Notes under the pieces: model-generated
The model's input: the letters and a program-made list of their open reading frames with translations, nothing else
Databases searched by the model: none
Told to the model about the DNA's origin: nothing
Shown here: piece by piece, positions 43,002-52,950 of the stretch
How the letters are laid out: every line of letters begins with the position of its first letter
Numbering within the stretch: position 1 is the first letter of the stretch
Program-made: the position numbers and the translations under genes
Source: Paraburkholderia polaris
Lineage (GTDB): Bacteria > Pseudomonadota > Gammaproteobacteria > Burkholderiales > Burkholderiaceae
Direction of reading: 5' to 3'
Assembly (NCBI RefSeq): GCF_012927345.1
Contig: NZ_JABBGJ010000029.1
Span: 1-64,000, forward strand
Length of the DNA: 64,000 bases

Positions 43002-43246
43002 CTACCGCCCCCCGACGCGCCTTGACCGCCGCGCCTGATCGCGGCTTGACCGAACATGCTGGCTCAGGCCGGCAGCGCCCTTTAACCGCGTTTCAGCCTG
43101 AACGGCCCAAGTCCTGAAGCGTCGGTAGCATCGTCAGCCAGTGTTAAAATCTCTGTCTTTCGCTCGTTTCGATGGCGCCGGCACCGTCCGCAAACGCCGT
43201 CAGCCTCTTCACCGCCCGCTCAACTGCCGCTTAACTGCCCAACACC

Positions 43247-44653
43247 ATGACGTCCCAACTGCACAAAAAAGGCGAAGCCTGGTCGGCTCGCTTCTCGGAG
43301 CCGATGTCGGAGCTCGTCAAACGCTACACGTCGTCGGTTTTCTTCGACAAGCGTCTGGCGCTCGTCGATATCGAAGGGTCGCTCGCGCACGCCTCGATGC
43401 TGGCCGCGCAGAAGATCATCGCCGCCGACGACCTCGCCGCGATCCAACGCGGCATGGCGCAGATCAAGGGTGAAATCGAGCGAGGCGAGTTCGAGTGGCA
43501 ACTCGATCTGGAAGACGTCCACCTGAACATCGAGGCGCGCCTGACCGCGCTGATCGGCGACGCCGGCAAGCGCCTGCACACCGGCCGCTCGCGTAACGAC
43601 CAGGTCGCGACCGACATCCGCCTGTGGCTGCGCGGTGAAATCGACCGCATCGGCGGCCTGCTGACGGAACTGCGCACGGCCTTGCTCGACATGGCGGAGA
43701 AGAACGCGTCGACCATCATGCCGGGCTTCACCCACTTGCAAGTGGCGCAGCCGGTCACGTTCGGCCATCACCTGCTTGCCTACGTCGAAATGTTTTCGCG
43801 CGACGCCGAACGCATGATCGATTGCCGCAAGCGCGTGAACCGTCTGCCCCTGGGCGCAGCCGCTCTGGCCGGCACCAGCTATCCGATCGACCGTCATGCG
43901 GTGGCGAAGACGCTGGGTTTCGACGGCATCTGCGCAAACTCGCTGGACGCGGTGTCCGATCGTGACTTCGCGATCGAGTTCACGGCCGCGTCCGCGCTGA
44001 TCATGACGCACGTGTCGCGCTTCTCCGAAGAACTCGTACTGTGGATGAGCCCGCGCGTCGGCTTCATCGATCTGGCTGACCGTTTCTGCACGGGCTCGTC
44101 GATCATGCCGCAGAAGAAGAACCCGGATGTGCCGGAACTCGCGCGTGGCAAGACGGGGCGTGTGAACGGCCACCTGATTGCGCTGCTCACCTTGATGAAA
44201 GGCCAGCCGCTCGCGTACAACAAGGACAATCAGGAAGACAAGGAGCCGCTGTTCGACACCGTCGATACGGTCGCGGACACGCTGCGCATCTTCGCTGAAA
44301 TGGTCGCCGGCATCTCGGTGAAGCCGCAAGCCATGCGCGACGCCGCGCTGCAAGGCTTCTCCACGGCAACCGATCTCGCCGACTACCTGGTCAAGCGTGG
44401 CCTGCCGTTCCGCGACGCGCACGAAGCGGTGGCGCTGGCGGTTCGCGTGTGTGCCGATCGCGGCTGCGACCTGGCCGACCTGACGCTGGAAGAAATGCGT
44501 AAGGAACTGCCGAACGTCGCGCATCTGATCGGCGAAGACGTGTTCTCGTATCTGACGCTCGAAGGTTCGGTGGCAAGCCGCAACCATCCGGGCGGCACGG
44601 CGCCCGAGCAGGTGCTCGCCGCGGTCAAGGCCGCACGGGAAGCGTTGAAGTAA
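43247..44653 (+). CDS. argH: Argininosuccinate lyase
   Basis: A 468-residue enzyme of the fumarase/aspartase superfamily that splits argininosuccinate into arginine and fumarate, the last step of arginine synthesis. The family signature GSSIMPQKKNPDVPE with the catalytic Ser is intact; the catalytic-base His is in PGFTHLQVAQPVTF, and HTGRSRNDQVATD binds substrate. Length is normal. No other arg gene is adjacent. A terminator follows. Confidence 0.97.
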   Translation: MTSQLHKKGEAWSARFSEPMSELVKRYTSSVFFDKRLALVDIEGSLAHASMLAAQKIIAADDLAAIQRGMAQIKGEIERGEFEWQLDLEDVHLNIEARLTALIGDAGKRLHTGRSRNDQVATDIRLWLRGEIDRIGGLLTELRTALLDMAEKNASTIMPGFTHLQVAQPVTFGHHLLAYVEMFSRDAERMIDCRKRVNRLPLGAAALAGTSYPIDRHAVAKTLGFDGICANSLDAVSDRDFAIEFTAASALIMTHVSRFSEELVLWMSPRVGFIDLADRFCTGSSIMPQKKNPDVPELARGKTGRVNGHLIALLTLMKGQPLAYNKDNQEDKEPLFDTVDTVADTLRIFAEMVAGISVKPQAMRDAALQGFSTATDLADYLVKRGLPFRDAHEAVALAVRVCADRGCDLADLTLEEMRKELPNVAHLIGEDVFSYLTLEGSVASRNHPGGTAPEQVLAAVKAAREALK

Positions 44654-44743
44654 GGTCGGGCCTGGCGCGCGTTAGCGCGTCCGGCAACGCGTGCGTGACG
44701 GCGTGCTTTGCTGCGGGCATCACGGCGGCCACTAAGCGGCGCG

Positions 44744-44790
44744 CGAAAACAAAGGCGAACTCATCGACGGGTTCGCCTTTTTCGTTTTCG
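44744..44790 (+). terminator. Rho-independent terminator after argH
   Basis: Core stem AAAGGCGAAC (44751–44760) and GTTCGCCTTT (44771–44780) followed by TT; outer bases CGAAAAC and GTTTTCG extend the pairing. Confidence 0.88.
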
Positions 44791-44820
44791 TGGCTGGATT
44801 GATTGCGCGAAGCACCGCGC

Positions 44821-44848
44821 AAAAAAGAAAGCCCGCGCGAAGCGGGCT
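44821..44848 (-). terminator. Rho-independent terminator of the NRPS gene
   Basis: On the minus strand the stem AGCCCGC (44848–44842), loop TTCGC and GCGGGCT (44836–44830) is followed by TTCTTTTTT. It lies about 170 bases beyond the NRPS stop codon. Confidence 0.8.
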
Positions 44849-45018
44849 AAATGAAAGACTTCCACCGATGCCTCTCGAAAGAGGCAATCGAAGTGTAGGC
44901 TCGTTTTGGCCGAAGAGAAAACCGGCCATATTTCAGCCTATTACAAAGCCCGCAATGGTTCGGCGCGCAAGCTAAGCCGGCGATGCGCCCCCCGCCGCTA
45001 GCGCACCTCCACGGCGCC

Positions 45019-48000
45019 TCAGGGCGCTGCGGTCTCCGGCAACAGGTCAAGAAAACCCGCATCGCGCAGATACGCGACGTACAGCCGGATCAGCGCGCCG
45101 TAGTCGACCGTCAGATCCACGCCGTGCCGCGCCAACTCCGTCAGCGTGCCGATCTGCTCAACCGGTAATGGCGCAGCGGACAGGTCGCCGGTATAAAAGT
45201 CGCGAATCAGCGCCAGACCATTCGACGCGTCGAGATACGCCAGCCGCCGTTGCCAGTCGGCCGCCGCCTGCGGCTCAGCACGCAAACCGCAAGCGGCCAG
45301 CGCCGCGAACCACTGCCGCTGGTTGAGCGCGAGCGGATTGTTCAGGTTCGCCACCCGTAAGCCGGCACGCGGATGCAGCGTCACCGCCATCACTGCGCCG
45401 GCGAGCAGATCGACTGGCATCATCTCGACTTTCTGCCCAATCTCCGGATAGGCGCCCAACTGCAGGCACCCCTTGTTGAACAGCCAGAAATGGTTGTGCG
45501 CGAAGTTGCTGAAGCCGGTACGGCTATCGCCGGTGATATTGCCCGGTCGCGCGATCACCGCCGGCAAACCGAAGCGGCGCGCGCACTCCGCGACCCGCTG
45601 CTCACCTACCCACTTCGTCAGCAGATAGCCGTTGTCCAGCAGTGGACGGGCGTCATTAACGTGCTCGTCGATGCGCCGTGCACCCGCCAGCATCTCGCCG
45701 ACCGACAGCGTCGAGACGAAGCAGAACGGCTTTTGCCGCTGCGTCAGCGCGAGCCGCAGCAGGGCCTCGGTACCGCCGACATTCGCAGCCTTCATCGCCT
45801 CATAGCTATGCAGGTGATGCACGAACGCGCCGCAATGCAGGATCGCGTCGACCTCCCCGGCGAGTTGCCGCCAGCGCGGCGCGTCGAGTCCAAGCTGCGG
45901 CGCGGCAAGATCGGCAGGGATCACGTCGACGCGGCTGAAGTCGATCGCAAGCCCCGCCTCGCGCGCTTTGTCCTGCAACACGACGCGCCCTGCCGCGGCG
46001 CTCGAACAGCGTTGCAGGCAGATCACCTTGTCGAGGCGCCCGCATAACGCGTGCAGCAGGTAAATGCCGAGGAAGCCGCTCGCGCCGGTCAGCAGCATCG
46101 TGCGAATCGGCGCTCCTTCGGCGGCGTCAGAAAAAGCGGGCGCGGCATGCTCGACGACGAACGGCTGCGACGCGTCGGCGATCGCGCGTTCGATCATGTC
46201 CTCGTGACCGCCCTCCGCGAGCGTCGCGATGGTCGGCGAGCGGTAAAACGCAGCCATCGGAAACTCAATGCCGAGCGCCTCGCGCAATTGCGCCTGCATC
46301 CGCACCGCCAGAATCGAGTTGCCGCCTAGCCGGAAGAAACTGTCGTCACGGCCGATGCCGGTGACACGCAGCAGCGTCTGCCACATTTCGGCGATGCGTT
46401 GCTCGACGCCTTCGCGCGGCGGCGTACCGCTTGCACGTAATGGCGCCGGCAACGCCTTGCGGTCGTGCTTGCCGTTCGGCGATGCCGGCAGCGTGTCCAG
46501 CCGGATAAAACAGGCCGGCACCATGTAGTCGGGCAGCGCCTGCGCCACATGACGGCGCAGCGTGTCTTCATCGAGCGCGGCGCCGACTTCGTCCGGTGCG
46601 GCCACGTAATACGCGGCCAGATAGCGCGCCTCGCCCTCGCCCCACACCCGGCATGCAGCATGCGCGACGCCCGGCGCGGCCGTTATGCAATTCTCGATCT
46701 CGCCGAGTTCGATGCGAAAGCCGCGCAGCTTGATCTGCGCGTCGTTGCGGCCGAAATATTCGATCGTGCCGTCGGCGAGAAAGCGGCCGAGGTCGCCGGT
46801 GCGATACATCAGGGCGTATGGCGCATCGCGAAACGGATCGACCACGAAACGCTCCATCGTCATGGCCGACTGATTGATGTAGCCCCGCGCCAGATTCTCG
46901 CCGCCGATGTAGATTTCGCCGACCGTCCCCGGCGGCGCCAATTGCCGCTGCGCATTGAGCAGATAGAGCCGGTAGCCCGGCAGCGGCTTGCCGATGATGC
47001 GGCTCGGGCCGCCTGGCAGCACTTGCCCGCACGAGGCCATCACCGTGATTTCGGTCGGTCCGTACAGACTGAAGAGCCGCGTGTGTTCGCTCCACCAGGC
47101 AGCGCTCGGCTCGTCAAGCGTATCGCCACCGAAGCCGAGCAATTGCAGATCGGGCAGCGGCTCGCGCGGCAAGCTCTGCACCACCACCGGTGCAAGCGAT
47201 GCATGCGTGACACGTTCCGCCTTCAGCAACGAGTGCAGCAGCAGCGGATCGCGGCGCGCCTCCTCCGGCAGCACGATCAGCGTGCCGCCGTGCAGCAGCG
47301 CGAGGAACAGATCAAGCACGCTGGCGTCGAAGTTGGTGGACGCCGCAAGCGTGCTGACGCTGCCCGGCGCATAGCCAAGCGCGCGGCTCGCCCCGGCCAC
47401 CATTCGGACGACGCTATGGTGTTCGACCAGCACGCCCTTCGGCTTACCAGTCGACCCCGAGGTGTGGATCACATAGGCGAGCGCCTCCGGGCCGATGGCG
47501 CGTGGCCGGAGCGGTTGCACCGCCTGCTTCTCCGCGTCCACCTGTGCGTCCGTCTTCGCCTGGACGTCCGCTCCTGCCTGCATGTCCGTTTCCGCTTGCA
47601 CGTCCGCTCCTGCCTGCGTGTCCCTTTCCGCTTGGACGTCCGCTGCCGCCTGCGCGGCCGTTTCCGCTTGAACGTCCGCTTCCGCCTGCGTATCCGTATC
47701 CGTATCCACCCGGGCCAATGCCTTTGGCCACCCCTGCGCCAGTTGCGCCGGGTCGAGCGTGCGCAATTCGCCGAGACCGGCGGCCTCCAGCGCGCGGCGG
47801 CTCGGTTCATCGGCGAGCACCGTATCGACCGAGCAGTTCTCGACGAAATAGCGCAGGCGCTCGGCGGGATAAGCGGGATCGAGCGGCACATACGCGCAAC
47901 CCGCCTTGAGCGTGCCCAGCACGGTCGCCACCATCAAGACGCCCTTCTGCATGCTCAAACCGATGCGCGCGCCGCCCGGCACGCAGGCGCTCAGGCCGTT

Positions 48001-51000
48001 GGCGATAGCATCGCTAAGCGCGTCGAGTTCGCGGTAGCTGAGCTGCTCTGCGCCGCAGCGCACCGCCACGCGCGAAGCGTTCGCCGCGACTACCTCGGCG
48101 AAACGCGCGGGGATCGACTGCGGCGCGTCTGGCAGCGGCTCGCCGCAAGCGAAGCTCAAACACAGCGCATGTTGCCCGTCGCTCAGATAGTTGAGTTCGC
48201 CGACCAGCGCGTCCGGCTGGTGAGCGGCGGCGTCGCACAGCGTCATGAACACCTCGGCCATTTGCTCGACCGAGGCCGCATGCAGCACCGAGCTGTCGTA
48301 TTCGAAGCGTCCGTCCAGGCTGCCGTTGGGCCGCAGATAGAAGATCGCCGACAGATCCGCCTTCGACGTGAGCGAAGGGTATTCCTCTGCGTGATAAGGT
48401 GCCTCGCCGATGCGGCCATTCAGTTCGATACCGTTCTGCAAACTGAAAATCGTGTTCAGCGCACCGAGTTGGGCGTGATCGGTGTCGTAAGGTGTGGCGA
48501 GCAGATAATCGCGGTCGTCGAGCATCTGGCGCTGCACCGCTCGCGCCAGCTCGCCGAAACCCTGCCGCGGGTCGATGCGCTGCGCCAGCACCGCCATCGA
48601 GACGAACATGCCGTAAATCCCCTCGCTGCCGGGCACATCGCGGCCCGCATACGGATAGGCGCAGGCCAGTTGCTGCTGGCCGCTCACGCGCCATAGCCAG
48701 ACGAGGTACAGCGCGAACAGCACGGGCGGCAAAGTCATGTCGTGCGCCTCGGCAATCTGCTTCAAACGCCGCATCTGGGCGGGCCGCACATGCAGCTTCA
48801 GTGCGCGGTTCGCGTTGGGCTCGCGCTGCAGCGCGTCGAACGGCAGCTCGGTGCGCAAGGCGGCGGCGTCGAGCTTGCGCATCCAGTAGTCGCGCGCAAC
48901 GGCAAAGCGCGGCGATGCCGCAAGTTGCGGCGCCCAATGCCCGTAGTCGAACCACGATAGCGGTTGCCCTGAAACCGGCTTGCCTTCGTAGCGCCACGTC
49001 AGTTCATCCAGCAGCAGTTTGAACGACCAGCCGTCGAAAATCGCGTGATGAATGCAGAGCAGCAAGCTGGTGCGGCTTTCGTGCGGGGACATCAGCAGTT
49101 GTGCGCGCCACAACGGCGCGCAGTCGAATGATAAGCGCAGCGCGCGCATGGCATCGATACGTGCGTCGATCGCAGCGGCATCGCAGCTTTCCAGCGGAAT
49201 CAGCGAATTCGGCGAATTCGCCGATACAGCGGCAGTACCCGGCAGCATCAACAATTGTCCGTCGCGCTCGGCGAAGCTCGCGTTGAAGATCGGGTTGTGC
49301 GCGAGCACGGCGACGAGCGCCTGGTGCAACCGCAGCGGATTCGCTGCGCCGCCGAAGTCCACCCGCATCACGATGTTGTACGCGTTATCGTCTGGCTTGC
49401 TGAGCGTGCGGGTGTGCATCATCCGCACGAGTCGGCTTGTCACAGGCGCGGACATGGGTTCGCCGGGCTGCGCGACGAGCGGCGCAAGCATGGCGCCTTG
49501 TTCGACACCTTGCCGCGCCCACGCGCAGAACGCATCGAACTGGGGATGCTCGAACAGCGTCTTCAGTTTGACCGGCGCGTTCAAGCTCACGCTGACGCGA
49601 TTGCAGACGAGAGTCGCGAGTAACGAGTGGCCACCCAGCTGGAAGAAATGGCTGTGCTCGCCAACACTCTCGAGCGGCACGCCCAGCACCTCCGACCAGA
49701 TCGCTTGCACCGCCTGTTCGAAGGCGTCGGAAGCGCGGCTCGCAGGGTCGGCCGGACCGGCTTGCGGCGCCGGCAACCTGGCGCGGTCGATCTTGCCGTT
49801 CAGCGTCAGGGGCAGCGCCTCGATCTGCAGCAGGAACGCCGGCACCATGTAATGCGCGAGACGTTGCGCAAGACGATGCCGCAGCACTGCCGGCTCCAGC
49901 GACGCACCGACATACCAGGCCACCAGCGCCGTGCCGCCCTGCCGCGCGCACGTGCTGACATAGGCGCTGCGCACCTCCGGCTGCTCGACGATGCTGGCCT
50001 CGATCTCGCCGAGCTCGATCCGGTAGCCGCGAATTTTCACCTGAAAATCGCTGCGGCCGAGAAACTCGATCGCGCCGTCCGGCTGGAAGCGGCCGAGATC
50101 ACCGGAGCGGTAGAGACGGCCCGGGCCGAATGGATTGCTCCGGAACTTCTGTCCGGTCAACTCGGGCCGCAGCAGATAGCCGCGCGAGACAGCCGCGCCG
50201 CCGATGCAGATCTCGCCGATACCGCCGAGCGGCACCGCTTCGCCTTCCTCATCGAGCAAGTGGATCTGGTAGCCGGGGAGCGGATGACCCAGTTGATTGG
50301 CCGGCTTGTCGTCCTCGAAGGTGTTCTCGGTCGCCATCACGGTGGCCTCCGTCGGCCCGTAGATGTTCGACAGACGCAGCACGCCGGACCAGAAGCGGAT
50401 CGTCTCGTCGTCGCTCGCTTCGCCGCCGCACAAGATCGTGTCCAGGTTCGGCAGCGCGCGCCGCGGCAGCAGCTTGAGAATCGCCGGCGGCAGGAATGCA
50501 TGCGTGATGCGTTCGGTGTCGAGGAAGCCGGACAGCGCTTCGGCGTCGGTGCGAACCGCTTCGGGCGCGACAATGAGATGGCCGCCATGCGTCAGCGGAT
50601 TGAAGATCTCCAGTACGCTTGCATCGAAATTCACGGACGCGAACTGAAGCCAGCGCGTGCTTTCATCACGCCGGTAGCGGTCCGTCAGCGACGCGATGAA
50701 ATGCGCCAGCATGCCGCGCTCGATGACGACCCCCTTGGGTTTGCCCGTCGTTCCCGAGGTGTAGATCACGTAGGCCGTGCAGCGCGGATCGGTCTGCGTC
50801 AATCCTGAAGCGGCCGCCCCGGGAGCCGGGGCTTTCAATAGATCGTCGATCCGATACAGCGCGCAATCGGCCAGCGCACTCAAACGCTCGTGCGTCGCCG
50901 CATCGACAATCACCGCTCGCAGTTGCGCATCCTTGACGATGTAGCGCAGCCGCTCGTCGGGCATCTGCGGATCGAGCGGTAGATAGCCCGCGCCGCTGGC

Positions 51001-52560
51001 GAGCACGCCGAGCATTGCTGGAACGATGCGCGCGCCGCGCGAGACGCAAATGCCGATCAACGCGTCCCGCCGGTCCGGTGCGGCTGGGCCGAGCGCAGCG
51101 AGTGTGCCGAGCGCTGCGCCCACGCGCTGAGCGGCGAGGGCCAGTTGCGCGTAAGTGAAAACGGCGTCCGGACCACTGAGCGCCGGACGCCCGGCGTGTT
51201 CGAGCGCCGCCTGCGCGAACAAATCGAGCACGTCGCGCGCGGGCGCCGCGAGCGGGCCGCCATCGGACCATGCGGCGCAACGCTGCCGCAACGTCGGCGT
51301 ATAGAGATCGATCGCACCGAGCTTCTGCTCGAGGCTCTCACCGACGCGCCCGAGTAGCGCCGTCAAATGCTCAAACGCGAGACGCAAGCCGTCAAGTTCC
51401 TGGGGACGGCGGCTATGCACGTGCAACGCGATCTCCTCGCGCACATCGAGATAGACGCCCACGTCCTCGTGCGAGAAACGGCGCGAGTATGGCGCCAGCA
51501 ACGTCGCAGGCAGCGTGTCGAGCGTGAGCGCGTCATAGGGCAGGCTGTCGGTCTCGCACACCACGTTGGTCGCGCGCAGGAAACCCGGCTCGCGCCGCTC
51601 GATATCGTGCAGCACTTCGAAGGCCGGCAGCTCGGCGTGAAAATCGGCCATCTCGGCGCGCGCCGCCGCGTGCCGTAGAAACTGCCGCAGCGTCATCGTG
51701 TCGTCGAAGTCGGTTTTCAGGAAGCGCCGCCGTTCGTCGAAGCCGATCGTCTCGTCGCGATGGCCGCGGCCGCGCTGATGATGCGCGGTGAGCACCCCGC
51801 GGCTGCCGGTCATGCGGCGCAGCAGCACGTGTACACACAGTTTGATCAGCAGATCGGGCGCGACGCTGAGCGCTTTTGCCTCATTGCGCAATGCAGCGCC
51901 TGTTTGCGCGTCGAGACGTACCGTAAAGCTGCTGTCGGCGAGTGCGTTCTGCCGGCGCGGGGCATGCCATTCGAACGAGGCGTCGCCGACCTGGCCGATC
52001 CAGAAATCGAGGTCGGTCTGCAAACGGTCGCTCGCGAGCAGTTCGCGCTCGGCGTCGAGCAGGCCTTGCTGATCGATGCCGAGCGGCGCGCCGGGAGCCT
52101 CGTCGCCATAGAACCGCGACAGCGCGTTGAACAACGGCGTCAGCGAAAATCGGTCGAGCAAGGCGGGATGGCAGGCGAACACGAGATAACTGTGGGCGCC
52201 GGCGCGTAGCAGCGTGAACGCCCACGGCAGTCCGGCGTCCGTGCGGAAGGCACGCGCGCAAAGGCCGTCGATCAACGACAGCACGGCGGCTTCCTCGCGC
52301 GCGTCACGCCTGTCGAGATCGATGACGTTCAGTTCCGCGCGTACATCACGGCGGATGACCCAGCGCAGGCCCTGGTCGGCTTCGACGAGCCGGTAGGCAA
52401 GCGGCCGGCAATGCGCCACCAGTTGTGCCACGGCGGAGGATAGACGCTCGACGTCTGGAGCGCCGTCGATCCGGTAGACGGCGCAGAGATTGGGACCAGC
52501 GGCGGCGTGCGCCAACGTGCGGGATTGCGTGCGCGTCAACGCAAAGGAAGTGTGTTCCAA
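45019..52560 (-). CDS. Two-module nonribosomal peptide synthetase with terminal reductase (C*-A-T-C-A-T-R)
   Basis: A 2513-residue synthetase. Approximate domains: degenerate condensation 1–425; adenylation-1 440–930 (YTSGTTGKPKG, YRSGDLGRF, K923); carrier-1 with S979 (LGGHSL); condensation-2 1040–1465 with intact HHAIFDG (1171–1177); adenylation-2 1480–2040 (HTSGSTGKPKG, YRTGDLGRF, K2031); carrier-2 with S2082 (LGGNSI); NAD(P)-dependent thioester reductase 2153–2513 (TGASGFLG, Y2312-xxx-K2316). It should make a dipeptidyl thioester and release it as an aldehyde or alcohol. Hand-aligned specificity codes are DALFLGIVMK and DALSGGLVMK; the first suggests a hydrophobic residue, the second is unclear. 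The start is TTG with GAGG 7 bases upstream. No MbtH, PPTase or tailoring gene is adjacent. Confidence 0.95.
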   Translation of the reverse strand: MEHTSFALTRTQSRTLAHAAAGPNLCAVYRIDGAPDVERLSSAVAQLVAHCRPLAYRLVEADQGLRWVIRRDVRAELNVIDLDRRDAREEAAVLSLIDGLCARAFRTDAGLPWAFTLLRAGAHSYLVFACHPALLDRFSLTPLFNALSRFYGDEAPGAPLGIDQQGLLDAERELLASDRLQTDLDFWIGQVGDASFEWHAPRRQNALADSSFTVRLDAQTGAALRNEAKALSVAPDLLIKLCVHVLLRRMTGSRGVLTAHHQRGRGHRDETIGFDERRRFLKTDFDDTMTLRQFLRHAAARAEMADFHAELPAFEVLHDIERREPGFLRATNVVCETDSLPYDALTLDTLPATLLAPYSRRFSHEDVGVYLDVREEIALHVHSRRPQELDGLRLAFEHLTALLGRVGESLEQKLGAIDLYTPTLRQRCAAWSDGGPLAAPARDVLDLFAQAALEHAGRPALSGPDAVFTYAQLALAAQRVGAALGTLAALGPAAPDRRDALIGICVSRGARIVPAMLGVLASGAGYLPLDPQMPDERLRYIVKDAQLRAVIVDAATHERLSALADCALYRIDDLLKAPAPGAAASGLTQTDPRCTAYVIYTSGTTGKPKGVVIERGMLAHFIASLTDRYRRDESTRWLQFASVNFDASVLEIFNPLTHGGHLIVAPEAVRTDAEALSGFLDTERITHAFLPPAILKLLPRRALPNLDTILCGGEASDDETIRFWSGVLRLSNIYGPTEATVMATENTFEDDKPANQLGHPLPGYQIHLLDEEGEAVPLGGIGEICIGGAAVSRGYLLRPELTGQKFRSNPFGPGRLYRSGDLGRFQPDGAIEFLGRSDFQVKIRGYRIELGEIEASIVEQPEVRSAYVSTCARQGGTALVAWYVGASLEPAVLRHRLAQRLAHYMVPAFLLQIEALPLTLNGKIDRARLPAPQAGPADPASRASDAFEQAVQAIWSEVLGVPLESVGEHSHFFQLGGHSLLATLVCNRVSVSLNAPVKLKTLFEHPQFDAFCAWARQGVEQGAMLAPLVAQPGEPMSAPVTSRLVRMMHTRTLSKPDDNAYNIVMRVDFGGAANPLRLHQALVAVLAHNPIFNASFAERDGQLLMLPGTAAVSANSPNSLIPLESCDAAAIDARIDAMRALRLSFDCAPLWRAQLLMSPHESRTSLLLCIHHAIFDGWSFKLLLDELTWRYEGKPVSGQPLSWFDYGHWAPQLAASPRFAVARDYWMRKLDAAALRTELPFDALQREPNANRALKLHVRPAQMRRLKQIAEAHDMTLPPVLFALYLVWLWRVSGQQQLACAYPYAGRDVPGSEGIYGMFVSMAVLAQRIDPRQGFGELARAVQRQMLDDRDYLLATPYDTDHAQLGALNTIFSLQNGIELNGRIGEAPYHAEEYPSLTSKADLSAIFYLRPNGSLDGRFEYDSSVLHAASVEQMAEVFMTLCDAAAHQPDALVGELNYLSDGQHALCLSFACGEPLPDAPQSIPARFAEVVAANASRVAVRCGAEQLSYRELDALSDAIANGLSACVPGGARIGLSMQKGVLMVATVLGTLKAGCAYVPLDPAYPAERLRYFVENCSVDTVLADEPSRRALEAAGLGELRTLDPAQLAQGWPKALARVDTDTDTQAEADVQAETAAQAAADVQAERDTQAGADVQAETDMQAGADVQAKTDAQVDAEKQAVQPLRPRAIGPEALAYVIHTSGSTGKPKGVLVEHHSVVRMVAGASRALGYAPGSVSTLAASTNFDASVLDLFLALLHGGTLIVLPEEARRDPLLLHSLLKAERVTHASLAPVVVQSLPREPLPDLQLLGFGGDTLDEPSAAWWSEHTRLFSLYGPTEITVMASCGQVLPGGPSRIIGKPLPGYRLYLLNAQRQLAPPGTVGEIYIGGENLARGYINQSAMTMERFVVDPFRDAPYALMYRTGDLGRFLADGTIEYFGRNDAQIKLRGFRIELGEIENCITAAPGVAHAACRVWGEGEARYLAAYYVAAPDEVGAALDEDTLRRHVAQALPDYMVPACFIRLDTLPASPNGKHDRKALPAPLRASGTPPREGVEQRIAEMWQTLLRVTGIGRDDSFFRLGGNSILAVRMQAQLREALGIEFPMAAFYRSPTIATLAEGGHEDMIERAIADASQPFVVEHAAPAFSDAAEGAPIRTMLLTGASGFLGIYLLHALCGRLDKVICLQRCSSAAAGRVVLQDKAREAGLAIDFSRVDVIPADLAAPQLGLDAPRWRQLAGEVDAILHCGAFVHHLHSYEAMKAANVGGTEALLRLALTQRQKPFCFVSTLSVGEMLAGARRIDEHVNDARPLLDNGYLLTKWVGEQRVAECARRFGLPAVIARPGNITGDSRTGFSNFAHNHFWLFNKGCLQLGAYPEIGQKVEMMPVDLLAGAVMAVTLHPRAGLRVANLNNPLALNQRQWFAALAACGLRAEPQAAADWQRRLAYLDASNGLALIRDFYTGDLSAAPLPVEQIGTLTELARHGVDLTVDYGALIRLYVAYLRDAGFLDLLPETAAP
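47521..47706 (-). repeat. 36-bp in-frame tandem repeat inside adenylation domain 2
   Basis: Four full 36-base units (47545–47580, 47581–47616, 47617–47652, 47653–47688) plus partial copies at both ends, encoding 12-residue units of the form QAxADVQAExDx, ending in a (Asp-Thr)3 run. The insert covers residues about 1619–1680, between the A2 core (AYVPLDPAYPAERL) and the A3 loop (HTSGSTGKPKG). The first adenylation domain has no such insert. Confidence 0.9.
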
Positions 52561-52950
52561 ACGATACCTCGTTGTCGGGATGGACAGGACCGATCGGCTT
52601 GCGTAGCGCCGGCCGCACGCGACTCATGACCGCACTGCGGCGCCTCGCCTGATGGGCCGGCCCACGCTATCGACGTGAGGCTCTTGTCACCATAGGAAAA
52701 CTCTTAGAACTCCTGTTGTGTGCGGATCGGCGTGACGACCTTTGTCTAAACGTCGCTTATGTCAGGCGAACCGCGTCAGACTGAATGCGCTCATGCATGC
52801 AGCAGAAAGGCAATGGAAAGACCTCTTGGCCTGGCGCGCAAGCCAGCCGAATCACATGACTTGGGACCGGCATACAGGGCGAACGACAATTGCATATTGG
52901 CGCTTTTTGACTACCATCAAGTTAGACCTGTCTCAGCACTTTCTACGACG
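52561..52950. other. Divergent region between the NRPS and a lipoprotein gene
   Basis: About 390 bases holding the promoters for both genes. The segment 52680–52760 is less GC-rich and is the likely NRPS promoter area. GAGG at about 52571–52568 (minus strand) is the NRPS ribosome binding site. No regulator site or gene recognised. Confidence 0.4.

Noticed and set aside
47521..47706. Possible CRISPR array
   Set aside because: Repeats are contiguous 36-base units without spacers and are in frame within a protein gene.
46465..48696. Long open frame (743 codons) antisense to the NRPS
   Set aside because: Composition is His/Arg/Gln-rich with no domain, and the frame is the mirror of high-GC NRPS codons; the sense gene has full conserved domains.
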